Origin: Alphaproteobacteria bacterium
GTDB taxonomy: Bacteria > Pseudomonadota > Alphaproteobacteria > Geminicoccales > Geminicoccaceae
DNA: 45,377 bases
Direction of reading: 5' to 3'
Assembly: GCA_030431615.1 (NCBI GenBank)
Contig: JAUIID010000014.1
Coordinates: 1-45,377, forward strand
Positions 32,578 to 41,036 of this stretch are shown here, piece after piece. The notes below the pieces were generated by a model. It did not search any database. It was not told where the DNA came from and was given only the letters and a program-made list of their open reading frames with translations. How positions within the stretch are numbered: position 1 is the first letter of the stretch; each line of letters begins with the position of its first letter. A program made the position numbers and the translations under genes.

Positions 32578-33795
32578 TCAGCCAAGCGCCTGGTCGAGGT
32601 CGGCGATCAGGTCGTCGACGTGCTCGAGGCCGACGGAGAGGCGGATGAGGTCGTCGGTGATGCCGAGGGCCCGGCGTTCCTCGACCGGCAGCTTCGAGTG
32701 GGTGGTGGTGGCGGGGTGGGTGACCATGGTCTTGCTGTCGCCGAGATTGTTGGAGATGACGGCGAGCTGGAGCCTGTTCAGGACCTCGAAGGCGCGTTCC
32801 TTGTCCTTCTCCGCGCCGGCGGCACCGCCCTTCGGGCCGTCGCCGACATGGAAGGCGACGAGGGTCGAGCCGGCCTGCATCTGGCGGCGGGCGAGGTCGT
32901 ATTGGGGGTGGCTCGCGAGGCCGGGATAGATGGTGCGGCGGACCTTCGGGTGGGCTTCCAGGTGCTCCGCGATCCTTTGGGCGCTCCGGCATTGCTGGGC
33001 GACGCGGAGCGGCAGGGTCTCGAGGCCCTTGAGCAGCACCCAGGCATTGAACGGGCTGAGGCTCGGGCCGGTATGCTTGAGGTAGGGGTGGAGGGTATCG
33101 TCGCGGTAGCTCTTTCTGCCGAGGACCGCACCGCCGAGGCAGCGGCCCTGGCCGTCGATGTGCTTGGTGGCGGAATAGACGACGACGTCGGCGCCTTCCG
33201 CGAGCGGCCGCTGCAGGAGGGGCGTGGAGAAGACGTTGTCGACCACCACCTCGGCCCCGGCGGTGTGGGCGAGCCCGGCCACGGCGGCGATGTCGACGAG
33301 CTCGAGGGTGGGGTTCGAGGGGGTCTCGAAGAAGACGAGCGCGGTTGGCCGCGAGAGGGCGAGGCGCCACTGATCGAGGTCGGCGCCGTCGACGAATTCG
33401 TGCTCGATGCCGAAGCGCGGCAGGATATTGACGATGATGTGGCGGCAGGAGCCGAAGAGGGCGCGGGCGGCGACGACTCGGTCGCCGGCCTTGAGGCGGC
33501 ACATGAGGGCGGCGTTGACCGCCGCCATGCCGGAGCCGACGGCGCAGCAGGCCTCGGCCCCCTCGATGGCGGCGAGGCGCTCCTCGAAGGTACTGACGGT
33601 GGGGTTGCCGTAGCGGGAGTACATGAAGCCGGGGGCACGGTCGCGAAAGCGGTCCTCGGCGTGCTCGGCGCGTTCGTAGACGAAGCCCGAGGTGAGGTAG
33701 AGCGCTTCGGCGGTCTCGCCGTGGTGCGAGCGGTCGAGCCCGCCCTGCACCAGCCGGGTCTCCAGCCGCCAGTCCCGTGCCGCGTTCGCCGTCAT
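32578..33795 (-). CDS. metZ: O-succinylhomoserine sulfhydrylase
   Basis: A 405-residue PLP enzyme of the Cys/Met metabolism family that makes homocysteine from O-succinylhomoserine and sulfide. The schiff-base lysine is in YSATKHIDGQGRCLGG; YSRYGNPTVSTFEERLAAIE and GSGMAAVNAAL are the family landmarks. MTANAARDW is taken as the start, with GGAG 8-11 nt upstream; a longer frame from 33864 would read through the terminator stem. It is controlled by an upstream SAM-II riboswitch and terminator, the expected arrangement for alphaproteobacterial metZ. MetB-type gamma-synthase is less likely given that regulation. Confidence 0.92.
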   Translation of the reverse strand: MTANAARDWRLETRLVQGGLDRSHHGETAEALYLTSGFVYERAEHAEDRFRDRAPGFMYSRYGNPTVSTFEERLAAIEGAEACCAVGSGMAAVNAALMCRLKAGDRVVAARALFGSCRHIIVNILPRFGIEHEFVDGADLDQWRLALSRPTALVFFETPSNPTLELVDIAAVAGLAHTAGAEVVVDNVFSTPLLQRPLAEGADVVVYSATKHIDGQGRCLGGAVLGRKSYRDDTLHPYLKHTGPSLSPFNAWVLLKGLETLPLRVAQQCRSAQRIAEHLEAHPKVRRTIYPGLASHPQYDLARRQMQAGSTLVAFHVGDGPKGGAAGAEKDKERAFEVLNRLQLAVISNNLGDSKTMVTHPATTTHSKLPVEERRALGITDDLIRLSVGLEHVDDLIADLDQALG

Positions 33796-33829
33796 GTGCC
33801 TGCTCCATCGCGCCGGACGAGGGCGCAAC

Positions 33830-33857
33830 AAAAAACCCCGGCCGGAAAAGGCCAGGG
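33830..33857 (-). terminator. Intrinsic terminator of the metZ leader
   Basis: On the minus strand CCCTGGCC pairs with GGCCGGGG (one G-U wobble) across a TTTTCC loop, followed directly by TTTTTTG. It lies 16 nt after the SAM-II aptamer and 35 nt before the metZ ATG. It would end transcription when SAM is abundant. Confidence 0.88.
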
Positions 33858-33873
33858 TCCACATGACGCCCGG

Positions 33874-33929
33874 CCTTTTAGCGGATTGTTTAACGTGGCC
33901 CGCAAGCCGACCGGCTCAAATCACCACGG
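33874..33929 (-). ncRNA. SAM-II riboswitch aptamer upstream of metZ
   Basis: The minus strand reads CGTGGTGATTTGAGCCGG, then CTTGCGGGCCACGTTAAACA, then CGCTAAAAGG, the conserved SAM-II pseudoknot blocks in order. The P1 arms CGTGG and CCACG pair, and GCTAAAAGG is the 3' pseudoknot strand. The class is largely alphaproteobacterial and usually precedes metA, metX or metZ. SAM binding should favour the terminator just downstream. Confidence 0.93.
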
Positions 33930-34055
33930 ATCGAGGACTAGGCGCGGGCGGGAGTCCCGTCAAGCGGATAGCGCTGTGCGGGGAGCAGTGCGCCGGGTTT
34001 CGCCATGCCGGGGGATGGTCGATAGTCGATGCCATGGCCAGAAGGAGGCGATGAC

Positions 34056-34883
34056 ATGGGCGACATGGGCAAGGCGTTCCGGGCACTGCACGAAGCTGCC
34101 GGCGCCTTCATCATTCCCAATCCCTGGGACACAGGCACGGCGCGCATCCTGGCGGCCCAGGGGTTCCCGGCCCTCGCCACGACCAGCGCCGGCATGGCGT
34201 TCTCCCTGGGTGTGGCAGAAGGCCGGGTGTCGCGTGAGGCGACGCTCGATCACTGCCGAAGCATCGTGGCAGCGACGTCGCTGCCGGTCTCGGCCGATCT
34301 CGAGATGGGGTTTGGCGACAGCCCGGAGAGTGTGGCCGAAACGATCCGGGCGGCCGCCGGCCTCGGGCTCGCCGGTTGCTCGATCGAGGATCATACCGGC
34401 CGCCCGGAGGCACCGATCTATGATTTCCGGCTTGCGGTCGAGCGCATCGAGGCTGCCGCCGAGGCGGCACGTGCCCTGCCGGGTGATTTCGTGCTCACGG
34501 CCCGGGCCGAGAACCTTCTCTGGGGCCGCACCGATCTCGACGACACCATCCGGCGTATCCAGGCGTTCGAGGAGGCTGGTGCCGACGTGCTCTACGCGCC
34601 GGGCCTATACGACCTCGCCGCCATCCGCACAGTCTGTGGCGCCGTAACCAGGCCGGTCAACGTCGTCATGGGGATGCCGGGGCCGGTGTTCGGCGCTGGC
34701 GAGCTGGCCGAGGCGGGCGTCAAGCGGATCAGCGTCGGCTCGGCTCTGGCGCGCCTGGCCTATGGCTCGATGGTGCGGGCAGCGCGGGAGATGGCGGCCG
34801 AGGGCACGTTCAGCTTCGCCGGGGAGGCCATGGGCTTCGCCGAGCTGGACGGTTTCTTCGCGGACACCGGCCGGGCCGGCTGA
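34056..34883 (+). CDS. Isocitrate lyase/PEP mutase family protein
   Basis: A 275-residue TIM-barrel enzyme of the ICL/PEP-mutase superfamily. Evidence includes the N-terminal IPNPWDTGTARIL and ATTSAGMA blocks, the metal-binding SADLEMGFGD, the SIEDHTGRP loop with its acidic pair, and TARAENLLWG. Length and loop sequence fit the oxaloacetate-decarboxylase/2-methylisocitrate-lyase-like subgroup rather than isocitrate lyase. AAGGAGG lies 7 nt before the chosen ATG. It is divergent from metZ. The substrate is not determined. Confidence 0.87.
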   Translation: MGDMGKAFRALHEAAGAFIIPNPWDTGTARILAAQGFPALATTSAGMAFSLGVAEGRVSREATLDHCRSIVAATSLPVSADLEMGFGDSPESVAETIRAAAGLGLAGCSIEDHTGRPEAPIYDFRLAVERIEAAAEAARALPGDFVLTARAENLLWGRTDLDDTIRRIQAFEEAGADVLYAPGLYDLAAIRTVCGAVTRPVNVVMGMPGPVFGAGELAEAGVKRISVGSALARLAYGSMVRAAREMAAEGTFSFAGEAMGFAELDGFFADTGRAG

Positions 34884-34889
34884 GGGCCC

Positions 34890-35948
34890 TCAAAGCCCGG
34901 CGCCGATGGCCGAGGCGAGGTCGGCATGGCCGTCCTTGACGAGGCAGTCCTCGAGCTCGTCCAGAACGCGCGCGATGATGGCGGGGCCCGCGTAGACGAA
35001 GGCGGTGTAGAGCTGCAGCGCCGAAGCACCGTTCAGGATCTTCTCGTAGGCGTCGGCACCGGAGGCGATGCCGCCGACGCCGATGAAGGCGAGGCGGCCG
35101 GCGGCGCGGCGAGCCATGCGCTGCAGGAGACGGGTGGCTGGTGCCTTGAGGGGTCGGCCGCTGAGGCCACCCTGCTCGGTGCGTTCGGGCGAGCGCAGGT
35201 CGGAGGGGCGGGCGATGGTCGTGTTGGTGGCGATGATGCCGTCGATGCCGCGGGAGATGGCGGTCTCGGTGATGGCGTCGGCCGAGCGGTCATCGAGGTC
35301 GGGGGCGACCTTGAGGAAGACCGGCTTTGCCAGGCCGGCGTTCCGGCGCGCCTCGAGCACGGCGTCGAGCACGGTCCCGAGGGCTTTTTCCGCCTGCAGG
35401 TCGCGCAGGCCCGGCGTGTTGGGCGAGGAGACGTTGACGGTCAGGTAGTCGGCGAGCGGCAGGACGCGGGCCGCGGCGACGGCGTAGTCGCGGGCCGGGT
35501 CGGTCGAGTCCTTGTTGATGCCGATATTGATGCCGGTGACGCCGGTGCGCGGGCGGTCCTCGAGGCGGGCGGCCATGGCTTCGATGCCCCGGTTGTTGAA
35601 GCCCATGCGGTTGATGATGGCGCGATCGGCGGCGAGGCGGAAAAGCCTCGGCTTCGGGTTGCCGGGCTGCGGGCGGATGGTGACCGTGCCGACCTCGACG
35701 AAGGCGAAGCCCTGGCGGAGCAGCCCCTCGGCGGCGCGCGCGTCCTTGTCGAAGCCGGCGGCGAGGCCGAGCGGATGGGCGAGGTCGATGCCGGCGATGG
35801 TTGTCCTGAGCCGTGGGCGCTCGGCCTGCCGGGAGCGTGGCGCCAGCGGAATCAGGCGGATCGCCAGGTCGTGCGCGGTCTCGGGCGGCAGGCAGGCGAG
35901 CAGCCGGGGCGGCAGCTCCTGGAGTGTCTGGGCGAGCCCCCGGGCCAC
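34890..35948 (-). CDS. pyrD: Dihydroorotate dehydrogenase (quinone, class 2)
   Basis: A 352-residue FMN enzyme of pyrimidine synthesis that oxidises dihydroorotate with quinone at the inner membrane. Class 2 is shown by the N-terminal helical extension (LAQTLQELPPRLLACLPPE) and the catalytic serine in NVSSPNTPGLRDLQ. GIDLAHPLGLAAGFDKDA and IGVGGIASGADAYEKI are other landmarks. The GTG start lies 5 nt after the cysQ stop, so translation is coupled. The open frame continues upstream across cysQ, but that part is a shadow. Confidence 0.93.
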   Translation of the reverse strand: MARGLAQTLQELPPRLLACLPPETAHDLAIRLIPLAPRSRQAERPRLRTTIAGIDLAHPLGLAAGFDKDARAAEGLLRQGFAFVEVGTVTIRPQPGNPKPRLFRLAADRAIINRMGFNNRGIEAMAARLEDRPRTGVTGINIGINKDSTDPARDYAVAAARVLPLADYLTVNVSSPNTPGLRDLQAEKALGTVLDAVLEARRNAGLAKPVFLKVAPDLDDRSADAITETAISRGIDGIIATNTTIARPSDLRSPERTEQGGLSGRPLKAPATRLLQRMARRAAGRLAFIGVGGIASGADAYEKILNGASALQLYTAFVYAGPAIIARVLDELEDCLVKDGHADLASAIGAGL

Positions 35949-35953
35949 CGGGC

Positions 35954-36721
35954 TCAGCCGTGGGCGCGGGCGATGAAGCCGCCGTTGCGGAAGTCGGGCT
36001 TGGTGTAGGTGAAGGGCTGGCCCTCGACCGTCACCACCTCGCCGCCGGCGGCGCGCAGCACGGCGTGGCCGGCCGCGGTGTCCCATTCCATGGTGGGGCC
36101 GAAGCGCGGGTAGACGTCGGCCCGGCCCTCGGCGACCGCGCAGAACTTGAGCGAGCTGCCGCAGGAGATGGTCTCGGTGATGCGGTGCTCGGCGAGCCAG
36201 GCGTCGGTCTCGGCGTCGCGGTGCGAGCGGCTGGCGACGGCGACGGCACCGCCTTCGGGCGGGGTCCCGCGCACGGCGATCGCTTCGGTCCGGCCCGCCT
36301 TGCGGCGTTCGGCGCCGTGGCCGAAGGCACCCCACCACATGGTGTCGATGGCCGGGGCGAAGACGACGCCCATGACCGGCAGGCGGGCGACGACGAGGCC
36401 GATGTTCACGGTGAACTCGCCGCGCTTGTTGATGAATTCCTTGGTGCCGTCGAGCGGGTCGACCAGCCAGAAGGGGCCGTCGTCGACGGCCGGGATCTGG
36501 CCAGCGCTCACCGCCTCCTCGGCGACGATCGGCCAGTTGGGGGTGAGCGTGCGCAGGCCTGCCAGGATGATCGCCTCGCCGGCTGCGTCGGCGAGGGTGA
36601 CCGGCGAGTTGTCGGCCTTGTAGTCGACGGCGGTATCGGTGCCGTAGTGGCGCATGATCTCGACCGCGGCGGCATCGGCGAGGCGGATCAGCTCGGGCAG
36701 ATGCCGCTTGGGGTCGACCAT
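35954..36721 (-). CDS. cysQ: 3'(2'),5'-bisphosphate nucleotidase CysQ
   Basis: A 255-residue inositol-monophosphatase-fold phosphatase that hydrolyses 3'-phosphoadenosine 5'-phosphate from sulfate assimilation. The metal-binding motif WLVDPLDGTKEFI is specific to CysQ (KEFI after the DGT). GPTMEWDTAAGHAVL is the second motif. The start MVDPKRH has GGAG 8 nt upstream; a longer upstream frame is Pro-rich and unlikely. It heads an operon with pyrD. Confidence 0.93.
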   Translation of the reverse strand: MVDPKRHLPELIRLADAAAVEIMRHYGTDTAVDYKADNSPVTLADAAGEAIILAGLRTLTPNWPIVAEEAVSAGQIPAVDDGPFWLVDPLDGTKEFINKRGEFTVNIGLVVARLPVMGVVFAPAIDTMWWGAFGHGAERRKAGRTEAIAVRGTPPEGGAVAVASRSHRDAETDAWLAEHRITETISCGSSLKFCAVAEGRADVYPRFGPTMEWDTAAGHAVLRAAGGEVVTVEGQPFTYTKPDFRNGGFIARAHG

Positions 36722-36920
36722 GTGGGGCTCCAGCTCTCTCGGGGATCGGTGGCCGGCGGGTGCGGGCCGCAGGGTGGTGCTAGCGAACGGGGGGAGCGGA
36801 AACAAGCACGCGGGCGTCGCACCGGGGACGTTGCGGCGGCGGGTGTCGTTAACGCGATATCAACCGCACGCTGCTAGCGTCAGCTTCGACGAGGCCGGCA
36901 AGCGTGCCGGACTCCTGACC

Positions 36921-38375
36921 ATGGCCGGAGCGATGCTGCAGCGAGCAGTGGCCGATCGACCCGTTCGAAGTGCGCCGCCGATGGCCGGCGCTGCGGCCGC
37001 ACAGGCGTCGCGCGAGGCGGCGCCTGGCTCCTTCGCGCTGCACCCGCCGCGGACTGCGCACGGGCTCGACCCGCGCCATCCGGGCCGGTTCGCCGAGCGG
37101 ATCGAGGCGTTCCGCCGCCACCATGCGGCCCTGTCGGCGCCGCGACTGACCGGCGGGCTCCAGCTCCTCGACATCGAGGAACTGCGCCTGCGCTTCTGCA
37201 ATCGCTGGCCTTCGGTGCGCGAGAAGGCCTACCAGATCGTCGAGGGCTGCCTGGCGAAGCGCCTCGGCGCGCACGATCTCTACGTGGCGGTCGAGGGCGA
37301 CCGCTTTCATCTCCTGACCACCGACATCGATCGTCTCGCTGCCGAGCGGCGCGGCCGCTTCATCGCGGCGGAGATCACCGAGCGGCTGTGCGGCATGGTG
37401 CCGGGCGGGGTTGCCTGCCGGCTCAAGACGACCGGCTTCGACCTGGTCCAGGGCCTTGCCGGGATCACCGGCCTTGGCGAGCTCGAGACGCGCATCAGGA
37501 ATTTCGGGCGGCAGGTCGACGATGCCGAAGCGGCCCTCTTCGCCGCGCACGAAAGCCGGATCGAGGCGCTCTTCCAGCCGATCCTCAACGTGCAGAAGCG
37601 GCTGGTGGCGGGCTACGCGCTGACGCCGATGCTCGATGGCGAGGCCGGTCGCCGGGGCGTCGCCGAGCTCTGCCCTGCGAGCCTCAACGGCGTCTTCGAT
37701 GCGGCCCTCGACCGCTGGTCGATCGGCCAGGTGGCGCCGCATCTGCAGGCCGCGCGGGCGGCGCTGCGCGTCACGCTGCACTATTCGACGCTGGCGACGA
37801 TGCGCCACCGCGAGCAGCTGGTCCATGCCTGCCGGCGATTGCCGGGAGGCGCCGGGCGCCGGCTGATCATCGAGCTCGCCGGCCTGCCGGCGAGCCTGCC
37901 GCAGGCCCGGGTGCGCGAGCTGGTGAGCTATCTGCGCCCCTTCGCCGTCGCCATCGTGGTCCGGATCGAGCCCGACCTGCTCGCCGCCGCCGGATCGGGC
38001 CCCGGCCTGACGGACCGGCTGCCGATGGTTACGGACAACCTGCAGGCGTCGGGCGTCGCCGGCATTTCCGTGGCATTGCGGGCCGGCCGCACGGGGGGTG
38101 ACGGCAGCAACGAGGATGGGGCCGGGACGGCAGGCGCTGGCGACGACGAACACGGGGCGGCGGTGCTTGCCGGGCTCGCAGCGCTCGGCCGGGCGGCAGG
38201 CATACGGACCTGTGCCCTCATTGAATCGGCAGTCGAGACGGGTGCCGGGACGGACAGTGTCGCCGGGATGGGCCCGGCCCGCGCCGCCATCGCCGCCGGC
38301 ATCGACTACCTCTCGGGCGAGGCGCTCATGCCACCGACACTCCAGCCGGGCCGGGTGATCGCCCTGCCGAGGTGA
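36921..38375 (+). CDS. Degenerate EAL-like domain protein
   Basis: A protein of ~484 residues from the ATG after LLT. The middle (ESRIEALFQPILNVQKRLVA) lines up with the start of EAL domains, but the EAL triad is absent (GYALTP instead) and no ELTEN or DDFGTG motif is present, so it cannot hydrolyse c-di-GMP by the normal mechanism. The region before it (~60-215) resembles a worn GGDEF-like fold. The C-terminal part contains a Gly/Ala-rich insertion near 395-415. No membrane segment is seen. Related large alphaproteobacterial proteins are uncharacterised; a c-di-GMP binding or protein-scaffold role is a guess. Confidence 0.7.
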   Translation: MAGAMLQRAVADRPVRSAPPMAGAAAAQASREAAPGSFALHPPRTAHGLDPRHPGRFAERIEAFRRHHAALSAPRLTGGLQLLDIEELRLRFCNRWPSVREKAYQIVEGCLAKRLGAHDLYVAVEGDRFHLLTTDIDRLAAERRGRFIAAEITERLCGMVPGGVACRLKTTGFDLVQGLAGITGLGELETRIRNFGRQVDDAEAALFAAHESRIEALFQPILNVQKRLVAGYALTPMLDGEAGRRGVAELCPASLNGVFDAALDRWSIGQVAPHLQAARAALRVTLHYSTLATMRHREQLVHACRRLPGGAGRRLIIELAGLPASLPQARVRELVSYLRPFAVAIVVRIEPDLLAAAGSGPGLTDRLPMVTDNLQASGVAGISVALRAGRTGGDGSNEDGAGTAGAGDDEHGAAVLAGLAALGRAAGIRTCALIESAVETGAGTDSVAGMGPARAAIAAGIDYLSGEALMPPTLQPGRVIALPR

Positions 38376-38647
38376 CGGGGACAGACGGGGCAGAACTCCG
38401 GTGGCCGGTGGCGGGGCTGTCGGCAAGGCACCGGCGGCCGAAGGTGATCGCCAGCTCTCGGGTCGCACACCCAAAGGGCGGATGCGCGGGGCTGCGGACT
38501 TTCCCGTCGGCGGCCAGCGGATGACGCTCCGCGTCATGGTCGCGGCCACTGGTGGCCGAGCGTCCCGGCAAGCGCCGTCGGCTTCGGTGCCATGGACCTG
38601 ATCGCGCGCGCCGCCCTTTAGAAGACGAGCGCGTGTGTCGCTCCCGC
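38376..38647. other. Intergenic region between convergent genes with a short hairpin
   Basis: 272 nt lie between the tails of the degenerate EAL gene and the inositol-phosphatase-like gene. It contains ATGACGC-TCC-GCGTCAT (38521-38537), a perfect 7-bp hairpin without U-runs, possibly a bidirectional 3' end signal. Open frames here are short and compositionally unconvincing. Confidence 0.35.
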
Positions 38648-39442
38648 CTACCAGTGGTCGGTCAGCCGGGCGAACTCCGCCTCGAGCGCCTTCGGCCCGG
38701 CGATCACGGGGTTGCCGTCGAGCAGGCCGTTGCTCTTGAGGAAATCGTTGGTGAAGCCGCCGGCCTCCTCGACCAGGAGCAGCCCGGCGAGGCAGTCCCA
38801 GCTGTTCATGTGCGGCTCGAGATAGCCGATCAGCCGGCCGGCGGCGGTCCAGGCGAGGCCGAGGGCGCCGGAGCCGTGGCGCTGGTACATGCCCCGGGAA
38901 TTCAAGAGCTTGTCGAAGAGCGGCAGCATGGAGTCGACGGGCACGCGCAGCGAATAGCCGAGGCTGACCGTGCCGTCGGCGAGCGAGGTGGCGTCGGCGA
39001 CCCGGATCGGCACGCCGTTCAGCCTGGCCCCGCCGCCGCGCCGGGCGGCGAAGAGCTCGCCCGCCATCGGATCGTAGACGACGCCGGCCTGGATCTCCCC
39101 GGCCCGCTCGTAGGCGAGGCTGACGCACCAGGAGCCGATGCCGTTGAGGAAGCACCAGGTGCCGTCGATCGGGTCGATTACCCAGTGCCCGCCGCCATCG
39201 CCCTTGAGCTCGTGTTCGTGCTCCTCGCCGACGAAGCCGTCCTTGGGGAAGAGCCTGGCCAGGCGGTTACGGATGAGGGTCTCGACCTCGCGGTCGGCCT
39301 TGCTCACGAGGTCCTGGGCACCCTTGCTCTCGATCTCGAGCGTGTCGCGGGCGTCGTAATAGCGCCGGGCGAGGCTGCCGGCCTCGCGGGCGACGGCTTC
39401 GGCGGCGGCGAGCCGCAGGTCAAGTTCGATCTCGGGCATCAT
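38648..39442 (-). CDS. Inositol monophosphatase family protein
   Basis: A 264-residue phosphatase. The metal site is WVIDPIDGTWCFLNG, and DLVSKADREVE precedes it; the C-terminal SWDCLAGLLLVEEAG is the second signature. It resembles SuhB/histidinol-phosphatase-like members more than CysQ (DGTW rather than DGTKEFI). The reaction could be inositol-1-phosphate, histidinol-phosphate or another phosphate ester hydrolysis; no pathway neighbour decides. Confidence 0.88.
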   Translation of the reverse strand: MMPEIELDLRLAAAEAVAREAGSLARRYYDARDTLEIESKGAQDLVSKADREVETLIRNRLARLFPKDGFVGEEHEHELKGDGGGHWVIDPIDGTWCFLNGIGSWCVSLAYERAGEIQAGVVYDPMAGELFAARRGGGARLNGVPIRVADATSLADGTVSLGYSLRVPVDSMLPLFDKLLNSRGMYQRHGSGALGLAWTAAGRLIGYLEPHMNSWDCLAGLLLVEEAGGFTNDFLKSNGLLDGNPVIAGPKALEAEFARLTDHW

Positions 39443-39533
39443 AAGGTCCGGGCTTGGGGTGCTGGATGGCGCGGGTTATAGGACGCATCGGACGCCGCGA
39501 CGAGAGCGGGGCGAGAAAATCGGAGGGATGCGC

Positions 39534-40358
39534 ATGATCATCGTCGAGGCGAACGGGGCGAGGATCCCGGCCATCGGCTTCGGCACCTGGGCCCTGCCCC
39601 AGGAGCGGGTGCAGGCGCTGGTCGAGCACGCGATCGCCACGGGCTACCGGCATGTGGATACCGCCAAGGCCTATGGCAACGAGAAGGAGGTCGGGGCCGG
39701 CATCCGCGCCTCGGGTCTGAAGCGCGACGACATCTTCCTCACGACCAAGATCTGGCCGGACCAGTTCCGGGGCGACGAGCTGAAGCGGGCAGCCGACGAG
39801 CGGCTGAAGCTGCTCGGCGTCGATGCCGTCGACCTGCTCCTCCTGCACTGGCCGGCGAAGGACGTGCCGCTCGCCGAGACGATCCTGGCGCTGAACGCGG
39901 TCCGCGAATCCGGCAAGGCCCGGCATATCGGCATCAGCAACTTCACCGTGGCGATGGTCGAGGAGGCGGTGCGGTTGAGTGCGGCGCCGCTCGTCACCAA
40001 CCAGGTCGAGTATCACCCCTATCTCAGCCAGGCGAAGGTCATGGCGGCGGTCCGGGGCCATGGCATGGCGCTCACTGCCTATTGCCCGATCGCGCGCGGC
40101 AAGGTGCTGGGCGACCCGGTGATCGGCGAGGTGGCCGAGGCGCATGGCCGCTCGGCGACCCAGGTGACGCTGCGCTGGCTGGTCCAGCAGGAAGGTGTCG
40201 TCGCCATTCCCAGGAGCTCGAACGAGGAGCGGATCACCGAGAATCTCGGCGTCTTCGACTTCGCCCTCTCGGACGAGGAGATGCGCCGGATCAGTGCACT
40301 GGGCTCGCCGACGGGCCGGCTGGTGAACGGCGCCTTCGCGCCGGCATGGGACGCATGA
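39534..40358 (+). CDS. Aldo/keto reductase
   Basis: A ~274-residue NAD(P)H-dependent aldo/keto reductase of the 2,5-diketo-gluconate reductase/prostaglandin-synthase-like branch. The tetrad is visible: Asp and Tyr in DTAKAYGNEKEVG, Lys in TTKIWP, His in LLHWPAKD. The C-terminal IPRSSNEERITENLGVFDF binds the cofactor phosphate. The ATG at 39534 is preferred over that at 39528 because GGAGG ends only 1 nt before the latter. The stop overlaps the start of tag by 4 nt. Confidence 0.92.
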   Translation: MIIVEANGARIPAIGFGTWALPQERVQALVEHAIATGYRHVDTAKAYGNEKEVGAGIRASGLKRDDIFLTTKIWPDQFRGDELKRAADERLKLLGVDAVDLLLLHWPAKDVPLAETILALNAVRESGKARHIGISNFTVAMVEEAVRLSAAPLVTNQVEYHPYLSQAKVMAAVRGHGMALTAYCPIARGKVLGDPVIGEVAEAHGRSATQVTLRWLVQQEGVVAIPRSSNEERITENLGVFDFALSDEEMRRISALGSPTGRLVNGAFAPAWDA

Positions 40359-41026
40359 ACCCGATCTCCTTCCAGGCCGTCGAGGAAGCGGCGCTGATGC
40401 GCCTCGGCTCGGCGGCGCTGCGGGATCGGCTGGTCGTGCCGAAGAGTGCGAAGGAGCTCGAGGCCACGGGCGACGACCGCTACCTCTCGGCCATGTCGCT
40501 CCGGCTCTTCAGGGCCGGGCTCAAGCACGAGCTGGTCGACCGGAAGTGGCCCGCCTTCGAGGAGGTTTTCCTGGATTTTGACCCGGCCCGGGTGGCGGGG
40601 CTCTCGGACGAGGACCTGGAGGCGCTGCTCCAGGACAAGCGGCTGATCCGCCACATGGGCAAGCTCCGGGCGGTCCGGGCGAATGCGGGCGAGTTCCTGG
40701 TGATCGCCCGGGAGCACGGCAGCTTCGGTCGCTGGCTCGCGGCCTGGCCGGTGGGCGAGATCACCGGGCTCTGGGCCAGCCTGACGAAGCGCATGCAGCA
40801 TCTGGGCGGCCAGTCGGCGCCCTATTTCCTGCGCATGGTGGGCAAGGACACGTTCGTCCTGACCGAATCCGTGGCGCGGGCCCTGGTCTACTGGGAGGTT
40901 GCGGACGGCCCGCCAAAGGGCAAGGCGGAGATCGCCGGCGTGGAGGCGGCCTTCAACCGCTGGCAGGAGGAGACCGGCCGGCCACTCTGCCAGCTCTCGC
41001 AGATCCTGGCGCTCTCGATCGACTGA
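40355..41026 (+). CDS. tag: DNA-3-methyladenine glycosylase I family protein
   Basis: A 223-residue base-excision repair glycosylase. The helix-hairpin-helix-like block (FRAGLKHELVDRKWPAFEEV, then VAGLSDEDLEALLQDKRLIR) is the Tag signature. It removes 3-methyladenine from alkylated DNA in the cytoplasm. The start is inside the AKR stop (ATGA overlap). It is slightly longer than E. coli Tag (~187 residues), with an extended C-terminus; the usual zinc-ligand pattern is not obvious, so it may be a divergent subgroup. Confidence 0.82.
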   Translation: MNPISFQAVEEAALMRLGSAALRDRLVVPKSAKELEATGDDRYLSAMSLRLFRAGLKHELVDRKWPAFEEVFLDFDPARVAGLSDEDLEALLQDKRLIRHMGKLRAVRANAGEFLVIAREHGSFGRWLAAWPVGEITGLWASLTKRMQHLGGQSAPYFLRMVGKDTFVLTESVARALVYWEVADGPPKGKAEIAGVEAAFNRWQEETGRPLCQLSQILALSID

Positions 41027-41036
41027 AGGAGGGACG

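Noticed and set aside
33795-33864. Longer metZ start giving MWTLAFSGRG
   Set aside because: It would lie within the terminator stem of the riboswitch leader; GGAG and family length support the start at 33795.
34890-36338. Single 482-residue minus-strand protein across pyrD and cysQ
   Set aside because: The upstream part is Arg/Pro-rich antisense-like sequence overlapping cysQ in another frame; pyrD begins at the GTG at 35948.
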